Assembly: GCA_044220975.1 (NCBI GenBank)
Contig: JBGAPZ010000022.1
Location: 1 to 64,000 of the forward strand
DNA length: 64,000 nucleotides
Direction: 5' to 3'
From: SZUA-430 sp044220975
GTDB lineage: Bacteria > Pseudomonadota > Alphaproteobacteria > Micropepsales > Micropepsaceae
The notes beneath the pieces are model-generated. The model ran no database searches. It was not told where the DNA came from and worked only from the letters and a program-made list of their open reading frames with translations. Position numbers and translations under genes: made by a program. Below are positions 47,243-55,134 of the stretch, piece by piece. Every line of letters starts with the position of its first letter. The first letter of the stretch is position 1.

Positions 47243-47245
47243 CGC

Positions 47246-48002
47246 ATGGCCGCCGGCCACAGCCCGATGGAGCAGTTCGAGATTCACAAGCTGATCCCGA
47301 TCGAGATCGGCGGCCTCGACCTTTCGTTCACGAACGCGAGCTTGTGGATGTTGCTTGCGATCGCAGCGGGTAGCGCTTTGCTGACGCTTGGCGTCAAGCG
47401 CGACGGCATCGTTCCCGGACGCACGCAGTCGATCGTGGAACTGATGTACGACTTCATCGAGCGCCAGACGGTCGGCAACGTGATGGGCGAATCGGGCAAG
47501 AAGTTCTTCCCCTTCATCTTCACGCTCTTCATCTTCATCTTCTTCACGAATTTCTTGGGGCTGATCCCCTACTCGTTCACCGTGACGAGCCACATCATCG
47601 TGACGTTCGCGATGGCATTGATGGTGTTCGCGACGGTTCTGGCAGTGGGGTTCTGGACGCACGGGTTGCACTTCTTCAGCCTGTTCGTGCCCTCAGGCGC
47701 ACCGGCGTGGATCCTGCCGCTGATCGTGCCGATCGAGATCATCTCGTTCCTGTCGCGTCCGATCAGCCTCTCGGTTCGTCTTGCCGCGAACATGCTTGCG
47801 GGTCACACGATGCTGAAGGTGTTCGCGGGCTTCGTCGTCACGATGCTGGCGCGGGTGGCGTGCTCTCCGTGCTTCGGTCGCGCCGCTGCTTGCGGGCGTG
47901 GCCGTCACGGCGCTTGAGGTTTTGGTGGCGGCCATTCAGGCCTGGGTGTTCGCGCTCTTGACCTGCATCTATCTGAACGAGGCCGTGCACCTGCACGATC
48001 AC
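47246..48002 (+). CDS. atpB: F0F1 ATP synthase subunit a (frameshifted)
   Basis: The ATG at 47246 starts MAAGHSPMEQFEIHKLIPIE. The frame is canonical through RPISLSVRLAANMLAGHTML, with the essential arginine facing the c-ring, and VFAGFVVTMLA, then breaks near 47852. The C-terminal helix continues in another frame: AGVAVTALEVLVAAIQAWVF and ALLTCIYLNEAVHLHDH, ending about 48002. The sequence between 47850 and 47885 appears to lack about five bases at G/C-rich spots. The exact natural stop cannot be placed. The subunit forms the proton half-channels. Confidence 0.9.
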
Positions 48003-48043
48003 CGAGTTTTCCGTTTCAACGTCTTCAACGAGGAGTTTCTACA

Positions 48044-48269
48044 ATGGAAGTCGCAGCAGCAAAGCTCATCGGCGCGGGTCTCGCGGCCATGGCTCTCATC
48101 GGCGCCGGTATCGGCGTAGGCAACGTGTTCGGCAGCTATCTGCAGGGCGCTTCGCAATCCGTCGGCTGCGGCCGGTCAGCAGACGAACCTGCTGTTGGGC
48201 TTCGCGCTTTGCGAAGCGACGGGCCTCTTCGGTCTCGTCGTCGCGTTCATTTTGATGTTCGGCTTCTAA
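48044..48269 (+). CDS. atpE: F0F1 ATP synthase subunit c (frameshifted)
   Basis: GAGGAG precedes the ATG at 48044. The first helix is MEVAAAKLIGAGLAAMALIG and AGIGVGNVFGSYLQGA. The frame then breaks in GGCGCTTCGC near 48150; restoring one CG gives RNPSAAAGQQTNLLLGFALC and EATGLFGLVVAFILMFGF before TAA at 48269. The restored protein has 75 residues, the normal c-subunit length, with the proton-carrying Glu in CEATGLF. The 226-base span becomes a multiple of three only after two bases are added. Confidence 0.92.
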
Positions 48270-48297
48270 TCAGCCTTAGCTTTACGACTCTCGAGCG

Positions 48298-48946
48298 ATG
48301 GCGGCGAAGGCGCAAACGCTTTCCAAGTGGCCGATGTGGCGCCGGGGCCGAGCATGGGGACCCGACTGCCGAGCCGGTCGTGACGGAAGACCTCACCACG
48401 TCGACTGAGCATGCTGGCGACGCGCATGGCGCGAAACCCGGCCTGCCGCAGCTCGACACGTCGACGTTTGCGAGCCAGTTGTTCTGGCTGCTCATTTCGT
48501 TCGCGGTCCTTTACTTCGTGATCTCGCGGATCGCGGCGCCGAAGATCGGCGGCGTGATCGCCGACCGTGCCAACCGCATCAAGAGCGATCTGGATTCGGC
48601 AGCACGGGCGAAGCGCGATAGCGAAGCCGCGATGGCGGGATACGACAAAGCTCTGGCCGATGCACGGGCCAAGGCAATCAAGTCCAGCGACGAGATGCGC
48701 AACGCCGTTCAGGCCGAGATCAACGCGAAGAACGACGCGGCATCGAAGCAGCTTGCGGCGGACACGTCGAAGGCGGAAGCGCGCATCGGCGAGATGCGCA
48801 AAGCCGCAATGGCGCGGGTCGGCGACGTCGCGCGCGAAACGGCGAGCGACATCGTACAGAAGCTATCGGGCGAGGCCGCGAACCAGGCCGCGATCGATGC
48901 AGCGGTTTCGACTGCGCTCGCGGCAAAGGAGAAGGCCGATGCTTGA
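48298..48946 (+). CDS. atpF': F0F1 ATP synthase subunit b' (frameshifted N-terminus)
   Basis: The ATG at 48298 starts MAAKAQTLSK, then the frame is lost until PTAEPVVTEDLTTSTEHAGD. Adding one G in CCAAGTGG and one in the G run near 48344 yields ...LSKVADVAPGAEHGDPTAEP, a continuous 216-residue protein. The membrane helix is FASQLFWLLISFAVLYFVIS, followed by the long polar helix of the peripheral stalk. A duplicated b/b' pair is typical of photosynthetic bacteria and alphaproteobacteria. It overlaps atpF by eight bases. Confidence 0.9.
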
Positions 48947-49422
48947 GGATCCTACCTTTTGGGTTGCCGTCGGCACGGCTCTCTTCATCGCGGTCGTCAT
49001 CTGGCAGCGCGTGCCACAGATGGTCGCCAAGATGCTCGACGACCGGGCAGCTGCGATCAAAACAGAACTGGACGAAGCGAAGCGCTTGCGCGCCGAGGCG
49101 GAAGTTCTGCTGAACGAGTATCGTGCGAAGACGGCGAACGCAGCGCAAGAGGCGCAGGCGATCGTCGATGCGGCGAAGGTCAGCGCAGAGCGCATGGCGG
49201 CGGACGCGCGCGCAACTCGCCGTGCAGATCGAACGCCGTGCGAAAGTTGCCGAACAAAAGATTGCGCAAGCCGAAGCCGAGGCGATTGCCGAGGTGCGTG
49301 CGGTCGCGACGGCCGTGGCAACGGCTGCCGCAGGAACGGTTATCGGCAAGCAGATGACCGAGAGCAAAGGCGACGCGCTGATCGACGGTGCGATCCGCGA
49401 CCTGCGCACCAAGCTGCACTAG
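48939..49422 (+). CDS. atpF: F0F1 ATP synthase subunit b (frameshifted)
   Basis: The ATG at 48939 gives MLEDPTFWVAVGTALFIAVV with a single N-terminal helix, then a coiled-coil region (LDEAKRLRAEAEVLLNEYRA) up to RMAADARA. Near 49209 the frame slips in GCGCGCGCAACTC; adding one GC unit continues as QLAVQIERRAKVAEQKIAQA through KGDALIDGAIRDLRTKLH. The restored 161 residues are normal for subunit b. With b' it forms the peripheral stalk tying F0 to F1. The F1 genes are not in this window. Confidence 0.92.
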
Positions 49423-49425
49423 CGC

Positions 49426-49992
49426 CTACAAATCGATCCGCCAACGCAGCGACTCGCCGCCACCATAGGCTGCGGGTTTTTGCTCGCGGCGAAGCAACGT
49501 ACCACCATTCGACGTGACCACCTTTTGCGAAGGGATGTTGTCGGGGTCGGTGGTCAGTTCGACGTAAGTCAGGCCACGCGCTCGCGCCTCGATCAGAAGT
49601 AGCCGTAGCGCCTCCGTCGCGTAGCCCCTGCCCTGCTTCCACTCCACGACCGTGTATCCGATGTGGCCGAGCACGTGCAGTGGCAGTTCGGAGGTGCCCT
49701 TCTGCCAGCGGAAGCCGATCATGCCGCAGAACGTGCCGTCCCAAATCCAGCGCACGAAGCCCGGCAACCGCTTCACCCTGGTGCCGTCGGGAAGCGTGAT
49801 ATCCGCGCCCTTTGCGTCTTCGTCGTCGAGGCTTGCGAGGAAGGCCGCCGCGTTTTCACTGATCCGCCGCAGGTGATCGGCGGCGCCGGCGCGGCCGCGC
49901 ACGTTGTCCGGGTTCCACCCGCGTTCGAGCGCATCGACGTAAGCGGGCAGCGCACCGATGGCGGGCTTCAGGATTTTGACGGGTTCGGTCAT
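49426..49992 (-). CDS. GNAT family N-acetyltransferase
   Basis: A 188-residue acetyltransferase of the RimJ/RimL-like group: FVRWIWDGTFCGMIGFRWQK, LGHIGYTVVEWKQGRGYATE (acetyl-CoA loop GRGYAT) and the closing VVTSNGGTLLRREQKPAAYG. Its stop lies four bases from the convergent atpF stop. The start codon overlaps the ogt stop by ATGA, so it is co-transcribed with the alkylation-repair genes. Substrate unknown. Confidence 0.87.
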   Translation of the reverse strand: MTEPVKILKPAIGALPAYVDALERGWNPDNVRGRAGAADHLRRISENAAAFLASLDDEDAKGADITLPDGTRVKRLPGFVRWIWDGTFCGMIGFRWQKGTSELPLHVLGHIGYTVVEWKQGRGYATEALRLLLIEARARGLTYVELTTDPDNIPSQKVVTSNGGTLLRREQKPAAYGGGESLRWRIDL

Positions 49993-50503
49993 GCGCGTTG
50001 TCCGGCGTGGCGGGCTTCATGATCGATCAGCCAGCGTTTTCGCTCAAGCCCGCCACCGTAGTGAATCAGTGAGCCGCTCGCGCCGACGAGGCGATGGCAT
50101 GGGACGACGATCGAGATCGGGTTGAAGCCGTTTGCGGCACCGACTGCGCGCGCGGTGTCCGGTCGGCCGATTGCACGGGCGTGGTCGCCGTAGGAGCGCG
50201 CGTCGTGCCGGGCTTTACGCGGCGCAGCGCTCTCCAGCATTGCCGTTGGAAGGCCGTGCCGAACGCCATCACGGGGAGCTTATCGATCGCGCGGACGTCG
50301 CCGTCGAAATAGTCCGTGAGCGCGGCGGCGAAATTGGTTGGCTTCGTGACGCGCTTCACTTCGGCGTCCGCAAAGTCGCGGGCGAGTTCCTTGGCGCGAC
50401 GTTCTTCGCGGTCCGCGAACGCGATGTTTGCCAGCGCTTTACCGTCATGCGTGATCAGCAGTGGGCCGATCGGCGTCTTAATGCGTTCGACGAAGAGCTG
50501 CAT
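49989..50503 (-). CDS. ogt: Methylated-DNA--protein-cysteine methyltransferase (frameshifted)
   Basis: MQLFVERIKTPIGPLLITHD starts an O6-alkylguanine-DNA alkyltransferase. The first frame runs to WRALRRVKPGTT; the second holds SYGDHARAIGRPDTARAVGA followed by NPISIVVPCHRLVGASGSLI with the acceptor cysteine in PCHR. The slip is in ACGCGCGCTCC near 50205 and is corrected by adding one base or removing one GC unit. The restored protein has about 171 residues, the usual size. It directly removes alkyl groups from DNA and sits next to AlkA. Confidence 0.9.
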
Positions 50504-50504
50504 G

Positions 50505-51371
50505 TCAGTCGCTCAGAGATGCCCACAGGTGCATCGTGGCGTACGCGCGGTACGGGCGCCAGCGCTCGGCCAGCTTCAACACTTCTTTGTCGCTCGTCGT
50601 GTTCAAGGCCTTGCGCACGCCGAGGTCCGAGGCCGGGAATGCGTCGGCATGGCCAAGGCGCATCGCCATATAGTGCGCCGTCCACGGACCTAGGCCTGGC
50701 AGATCGGCGATGCGCTCAACGAATTGGTCGAGCGGTTGGTCCGCGAGCAGTGTCGCATCGTCTCTGACCACGCGCGCGAAGTTCACGATCGTCGCCGCAC
50801 GGCGTGTTGTGAGGCCGATGCCGTCCAAGTTTGCGTCCGCCAATTCATCGGGTGTTGGAAACAGGCGGGTCAGTGTGCCGTGGCTCTTGGTCGTGGTCTT
50901 CCCGAATCGTGTCGCTATGCGGCCGGCCAGCGTGGAGGCGCCGGCGACGCTGACTTGTTGGCCCAGGATCGCGCGCACGCCGAGTTCGAACGGATCCCAC
51001 ACGCCGGGCACGCGCAGGCCTGGGCGCTTTCTCAAAGACGTTCCGAGCCGTTCGTCGCGCTTGAGATGTGTGGTGATACGTCTGCCCGACGCGCCGAGAT
51101 CGAACAGACGGCGAAGCCGCTCGGTCAGGTGCTTCTCGTCCAATTTGCCGGTTGCCGAAATCTCGGCAATGAGAGCGCCTTTCGCAGGCGTTCGGGTGTG
51201 CCCGCAACAGATGACGACGCGGCCTTGCGCGCGGCCGGTCACGAACGTGCGGCGATAGATGTTGCCATCAACCTCATCGACGCCGGGGATGGCACGGGCT
51301 GCAAAGAAGCGCAGCAGCGCGTGCCAATCGTAAGGCTGATTGTGCACGAGGCTGAGTTTGAGGTCCGGCAC
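50505..51371 (-). CDS. alkA: DNA-3-methyladenine glycosylase II (AlkA-like)
   Basis: The GTG at 51371 gives 288 residues (VPDLKLSLVHNQPYDWHALL), an AlkA N-terminal domain as in Ada/AlkA. The HhH-GPD domain is visible: DPFELGVRAILGQQVSVAGA, LPGLGPWTAHYMAMRLGHAD and FPASDLGVRKAL with the catalytic aspartate. It excises alkylated purines. Its stop is one base from the ogt start, so alkyl-base removal and direct reversal are coupled in one transcript. Confidence 0.93.
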   Translation of the reverse strand: MPDLKLSLVHNQPYDWHALLRFFAARAIPGVDEVDGNIYRRTFVTGRAQGRVVICCGHTRTPAKGALIAEISATGKLDEKHLTERLRRLFDLGASGRRITTHLKRDERLGTSLRKRPGLRVPGVWDPFELGVRAILGQQVSVAGASTLAGRIATRFGKTTTKSHGTLTRLFPTPDELADANLDGIGLTTRRAATIVNFARVVRDDATLLADQPLDQFVERIADLPGLGPWTAHYMAMRLGHADAFPASDLGVRKALNTTSDKEVLKLAERWRPYRAYATMHLWASLSD

Positions 51372-51376
51372 CCCGC

Positions 51377-52045
51377 TTAGTCGCCCACGACCAGGTCGAC
51401 CATGCGCCAACGGCCTTTGATTTTCTTGAAGCCGGCGCGGAAGTCGATCGGGCTGCGCACGTCGCGTTGCAAGACGAAACCATGCTTGCCGGCCGCGTCC
51501 TTCACCTCCAGCCAGTCGTCCGAGCCCGCTTCGTGCTGCAACTTCTTCGCGCCTGTAACGAGCGCCAGAATATCGTGGTCGAGCTTGCGGACGATGGTGG
51601 CGTCCGCCTTGGGCTTGTCGCGCATCACCGCATCCGGCGATGTCACGACCACGCTTTCGAAGCTGTCGACGTCATTCGGGAACGCACTGAAGACGTAGGG
51701 GGCGGAGAACTCAGTCTTGCTATCGAAGTTGCCGCCCATGTCGAGCACGAGTTTCAGTACCGGCCAGACGTCACTTTTTGCTTCTTGGGGCTTCCACATC
51801 TTCTTGAAGTTCGCCGCGCCGTTGTCGCCGCCGAACGAGTTCTGGATGTTTGGCATCACGATCTTCATCAACGCCGGGGCGTCTTTGCGTGCAATAATCG
51901 TCTTGAACTCACCACGAAATTTCAGGAACGAGGCGTCGCGCGGACCTTCGTCCATCGGGTTCAGCCGCAGCACTTTGTCGGCTGCGTTCGCCGAGAAGGC
52001 GAACGCGACGCCAAGAACAAGGGCTGCAACGGTGCGGGCGATCAT
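51377..52045 (-). CDS. Secreted SH3-like domain protein
   Basis: From the ATG at 52045 (MIARTVAALVLGVAFAFSAN) the protein has a signal peptide and 222 residues in total. The C-terminal 75 residues form a bacterial SH3 domain: VVVTSPDAVMRDKPKADATI, DWLEVKDAAGKHGFVLQRDV. The N-terminal part (FKTIIARKDAPALMKIVMPN) is of unknown fold. Likely a periplasmic protein recognising peptidoglycan or peptides. Its start overlaps the stop of the nucleotidyltransferase gene (ATGA). Confidence 0.82.
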   Translation of the reverse strand: MIARTVAALVLGVAFAFSANAADKVLRLNPMDEGPRDASFLKFRGEFKTIIARKDAPALMKIVMPNIQNSFGGDNGAANFKKMWKPQEAKSDVWPVLKLVLDMGGNFDSKTEFSAPYVFSAFPNDVDSFESVVVTSPDAVMRDKPKADATIVRKLDHDILALVTGAKKLQHEAGSDDWLEVKDAAGKHGFVLQRDVRSPIDFRAGFKKIKGRWRMVDLVVGD

Positions 52046-52626
52046 GCGGCTTCCTCTCGTGCCATCGTGAGCGACGGCCAATCTTGCATGTAGCGCTTCG
52101 CCTTCGCCAGGTACTCCGGCCGGTGCGGACCCTGCCACAGCGGATTCGGGCGAATGACGCGGTCAAAGATGTCGCTCAGACCGACTGGCGCGAACACCTC
52201 CAACTCACCGTTCGATTGTGGCCGAACGGCGACCATGCAAGCCGTGATCAGGAATTGGCGTACGCCGTCGCAAGCGCATTGGAGCCGCGGATACGCCACA
52301 CCGAATTTTTTCGGATACCAAAGATGTACGCGCGCTTGGTTGCGAAGTTGCACCTCGCGGTCGGCGAACGCGAAATGACCGGCGGCGCGTTTGATCCAAC
52401 GATCCTCTGCTTCCTCCGACGTGTCCGGGTCGAAGTAGAACAGGTCGTAATCGCGGATACCGTGACCGCGCACCTTGCCCTCAAGCACGTTCCAGACGGT
52501 CTGGAACAATACGCCGCTGACGAGCCAAAGATCCGGCGCCTCGAACGTCCGCATGGCGGCTACCACTGCGGCGATGGCTGGGTCGGCTTCGATGATCCTG
52601 CGAAATTCCGCTTCGTTCGACGTCAC
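52042..52626 (-). CDS. Nucleotidyltransferase family protein (NTP_transf_6/DUF925)
   Basis: A 194-residue protein matching the DUF925-type nucleotidyltransferase family: DLWLVSGVLFQTVWNVLEGK, HGIRDYDLFYFDPDTSEEAE with the paired acidic residues DYD, and the C-terminal APVGLSDIFDRVIRPNPLWQ. The substrate is not known. It overlaps both neighbours by ATGA. Confidence 0.87.
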   Translation of the reverse strand: MTSNEAEFRRIIEADPAIAAVVAAMRTFEAPDLWLVSGVLFQTVWNVLEGKVRGHGIRDYDLFYFDPDTSEEAEDRWIKRAAGHFAFADREVQLRNQARVHLWYPKKFGVAYPRLQCACDGVRQFLITACMVAVRPQSNGELEVFAPVGLSDIFDRVIRPNPLWQGPHRPEYLAKAKRYMQDWPSLTMAREEAA

Positions 52627-53426
52627 GGAACGCGGACGGCTTCGTGTAGGCGTTTGCGGTGATTCCTGCTGAGGCGCAATTCCGTACCGTCGGTCAGGCG
52701 GACGAGGCCGTCACCGTTCGCGAGCGGCGCAATCTCGCGCACACGATCCGCGGCGACCAGAATGCGGCGATGGATGCGCACAAATTGCTGCGGGTCGAGC
52801 TTTGGCTCCAGGGCGGCAAGCGTCTCACGCAGCAGGTGCGTCTTTGCTCCTTCATGCAGTGCGAGGTAGTTGCCTTGGGTTTCGATCCAGTCGACCGACG
52901 CCAGGTCGACCGAGACAACCCGCCCCCGCGAGCCGACCGTGACGTCGCTGAGATAGAGCGCTGTCGCTACCCTGGGCTCCGGCCGCGTCTGCAGTTGGGA
53001 CTGATACCGGAGGGCATGTGCGATCCCGGTCAAGGCCATGAGGCTGAATCCGAGCAGCAGCCAATTCGCGGCTATCTGGTCGGGCAGCGCGACAAGAAAC
53101 GGCCGCGTGTCGCCAACGCCGGCGATCGGCGCGAGGACGCAGGAAAGGGCGATGAGGACAAACGCAATTCCCATCGCGCTCGTCGAATGGAGCAAGATGC
53201 GGCGCCACAAGCGGTCGGCTTCGACCGGATAGCGCCGGACGAGCCGCATAACGAGCGGGGTCGCGAGGCCGGCCAGGAGGCTTGCCCCAATCATTCGTGC
53301 GGCTTCGAGATTCCAGTCCGCGCTGCGGAAGAGATTCTCGGGCTGGAGCGCCATGAGAAACACCAACCAATAGGCGGTGCCGAGCGCTATTTCACGGCTG
53401 CTGTCGAAGAACACTGTCTTTGTCAT
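52623..53426 (-). CDS. Membrane-bound LytTR family DNA-binding regulator
   Basis: A 267-residue protein with about four N-terminal membrane helices (ALGTAYWLVFLMALQ, MIGASLLAGLATPLVMRLV, MGIAFVLIALSCVLAPIA, LLLGFSLMALTGIAHAL) and a C-terminal LytTR domain near residues 165-267: VVSVDLASVDWIETQGNYLA, VRIHRRILVAADRVREIAPL, LRLSRNHRKRLHEAV. Membrane-LytTR proteins are thought to sense envelope conditions and act directly on promoters. It begins the same-strand group that ends with the GNAT gene. Confidence 0.87.
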   Translation of the reverse strand: MTKTVFFDSSREIALGTAYWLVFLMALQPENLFRSADWNLEAARMIGASLLAGLATPLVMRLVRRYPVEADRLWRRILLHSTSAMGIAFVLIALSCVLAPIAGVGDTRPFLVALPDQIAANWLLLGFSLMALTGIAHALRYQSQLQTRPEPRVATALYLSDVTVGSRGRVVSVDLASVDWIETQGNYLALHEGAKTHLLRETLAALEPKLDPQQFVRIHRRILVAADRVREIAPLANGDGLVRLTDGTELRLSRNHRKRLHEAVRVP

Positions 53427-53581
53427 TCAGAGATAGTGGGATGAGCGCTGCTCGCGTGTCCAGTCGCGCCGGATGCACGGATTTGTGACGAAACGCGCCC
53501 GGTCGGGGACGAACCGGGGCGTCGAAGGCTGCTTTTTTCCGCGGGCAGTGGGCACATGATCGGTCTGCAACGAGGTTGATC

Positions 53582-55129
53582 ATGGTTTCGACATATCGCA
53601 TCGCATGCATGTTTTTCTTGCTTTCGCTCGGCAGCGCCGTGGCGGATCCGGTCAGAGTGGACGGCGGGTTGGTCGCGGGGACTCGCGACGGCGACGTCGC
53701 CGTCTACAAAGGCATCCCCTTCGCAGCGCCACCTGTCGGCTATCTACGCTGGCGCGCGCCGCAGCCGGTGCATCCGTGGGCCGACGTCAGACCGGCGACC
53801 ACGTTTGCCCCGGCTTGCCTGCAGAACGGCGTGTCGATGCCGGGTGAAGAACTACCGCGCACCAGCGAGGACTGCCTTTATTTGAACGTATGGACGCCCG
53901 CGGCGAACCCGGCCGCGAAACTGCCTGTCCTCGTTTGGATTTACGGCGGCGGGTACACGAACGGGTCGGCGTCGATGCCGCTCTATTGGGGCGACAGACT
54001 GGCGCGGCGCGGGATCGTGGTCGTGACCGTTGCCTATCGACTCGGCGCGTTCGGATTTCTGGCGCATCCCGAGTTGAGCGCCGAGAATTTGCAAAAGAGT
54101 TCGGGCAACTACGCCTTTCTGGATCAGATCGCCGCGTTGCAGTGGGTGCAACGCAACATCGGAGCGTTCGGCGGTGACCCAGGCCGCGTCACGATTGCCG
54201 GGCAGTCGGCGGGCGCAATGTCGGTCAATATTCTGATGGCCTCGCCGCTTGCGAAAGGACTGTTCCATCGCGCAATTGGCCAGAGCGGCGGTTTTTTCGA
54301 GCCGGTGCAGATCGCGCCGCGATATCTGCTCTCGAACGCCGAGAAGGACGGCGTCTCCTTCGCGACATTATTGGGTGCGCCGTCGATCGCGGCGCTTCGG
54401 CGCTTGGCGCCAGAGACACTGTTGAAAGCCAATGCGGGGCGCATTTCGCATCCGGTGATCGACCGCATTGTTCTGCCGCAATCGCCATTTGACGTGTTTT
54501 CGCAACAGCATCAGGCATCGATCCCGTTGCTTGCCGGCGTCAACGCGGAAGAGGCGCGTTCGCTCAGCGATATATCGAAGGTCAAGGCGGCGACGTTCGC
54601 GGCGGATATTACGAAGACATTCGGCCAGTTGCCGCCGCCGTTGATCCAAGCCTATCCGTTTCAGAGCGACGACGACGCGCGGACCGCGCGTGTCGCGTTC
54701 GAAACCGACTTGCGCTTCGGATGGGACATGTGGACGTGGGCGCGGCTGCACGCCGCCGGCGGGGCGCCGGTTTTCTCCTACCGGTTCGCGCAACGCCCGC
54801 CGTTCCCATCGAACTCACCTTATGCCGGGTGGGGACCTGCGCACTTCGCTGAGCTCTGGTACATGTTCGATCATCTCGATCAGGCACCATGGCAATGGAG
54901 TGCGGAAGATCGGCGGACCGCGGAGGTGATGAGCGCCTATTGGGTCAACTTCATCAAAACCGGCAATCCGAACGGCGCCGGGCTACCGGCGTGGCCGACG
55001 TTCGCCGGACCAACGGGGCCGTTGCTGGTGCTCTCCGACAAGCCAAGCGCCGGCACGCCGGATCGTCCCGGCGCGCTCGCCGTGTTCGACACGATCTATA
55101 CGCAGCTGCGCGGTGCACCGCTGCAATAA
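53582..55129 (+). CDS. Secreted type-B carboxylesterase/lipase
   Basis: A 515-residue carboxylesterase with a signal peptide (VSTYRIACMFFLLSLGSAVA). The type-B features are all present: YKGIPFAAPPVGYLRWRAPQ near the N-terminus, EDCLYLNVWTP, VWIYGGGYTNGSA (oxyanion hole), VTIAGQSAGAMSVNILM with nucleophile GQSAG near residue 207, and a catalytic His region WGPAHFAELWYMFDHL. Secreted members hydrolyse esters outside the cytoplasm. It is divergent from the LytTR gene, across about 155 bases, which may regulate it. Confidence 0.93.
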   Translation: MVSTYRIACMFFLLSLGSAVADPVRVDGGLVAGTRDGDVAVYKGIPFAAPPVGYLRWRAPQPVHPWADVRPATTFAPACLQNGVSMPGEELPRTSEDCLYLNVWTPAANPAAKLPVLVWIYGGGYTNGSASMPLYWGDRLARRGIVVVTVAYRLGAFGFLAHPELSAENLQKSSGNYAFLDQIAALQWVQRNIGAFGGDPGRVTIAGQSAGAMSVNILMASPLAKGLFHRAIGQSGGFFEPVQIAPRYLLSNAEKDGVSFATLLGAPSIAALRRLAPETLLKANAGRISHPVIDRIVLPQSPFDVFSQQHQASIPLLAGVNAEEARSLSDISKVKAATFAADITKTFGQLPPPLIQAYPFQSDDDARTARVAFETDLRFGWDMWTWARLHAAGGAPVFSYRFAQRPPFPSNSPYAGWGPAHFAELWYMFDHLDQAPWQWSAEDRRTAEVMSAYWVNFIKTGNPNGAGLPAWPTFAGPTGPLLVLSDKPSAGTPDRPGALAVFDTIYTQLRGAPLQ

Positions 55130-55134
55130 GGGCG

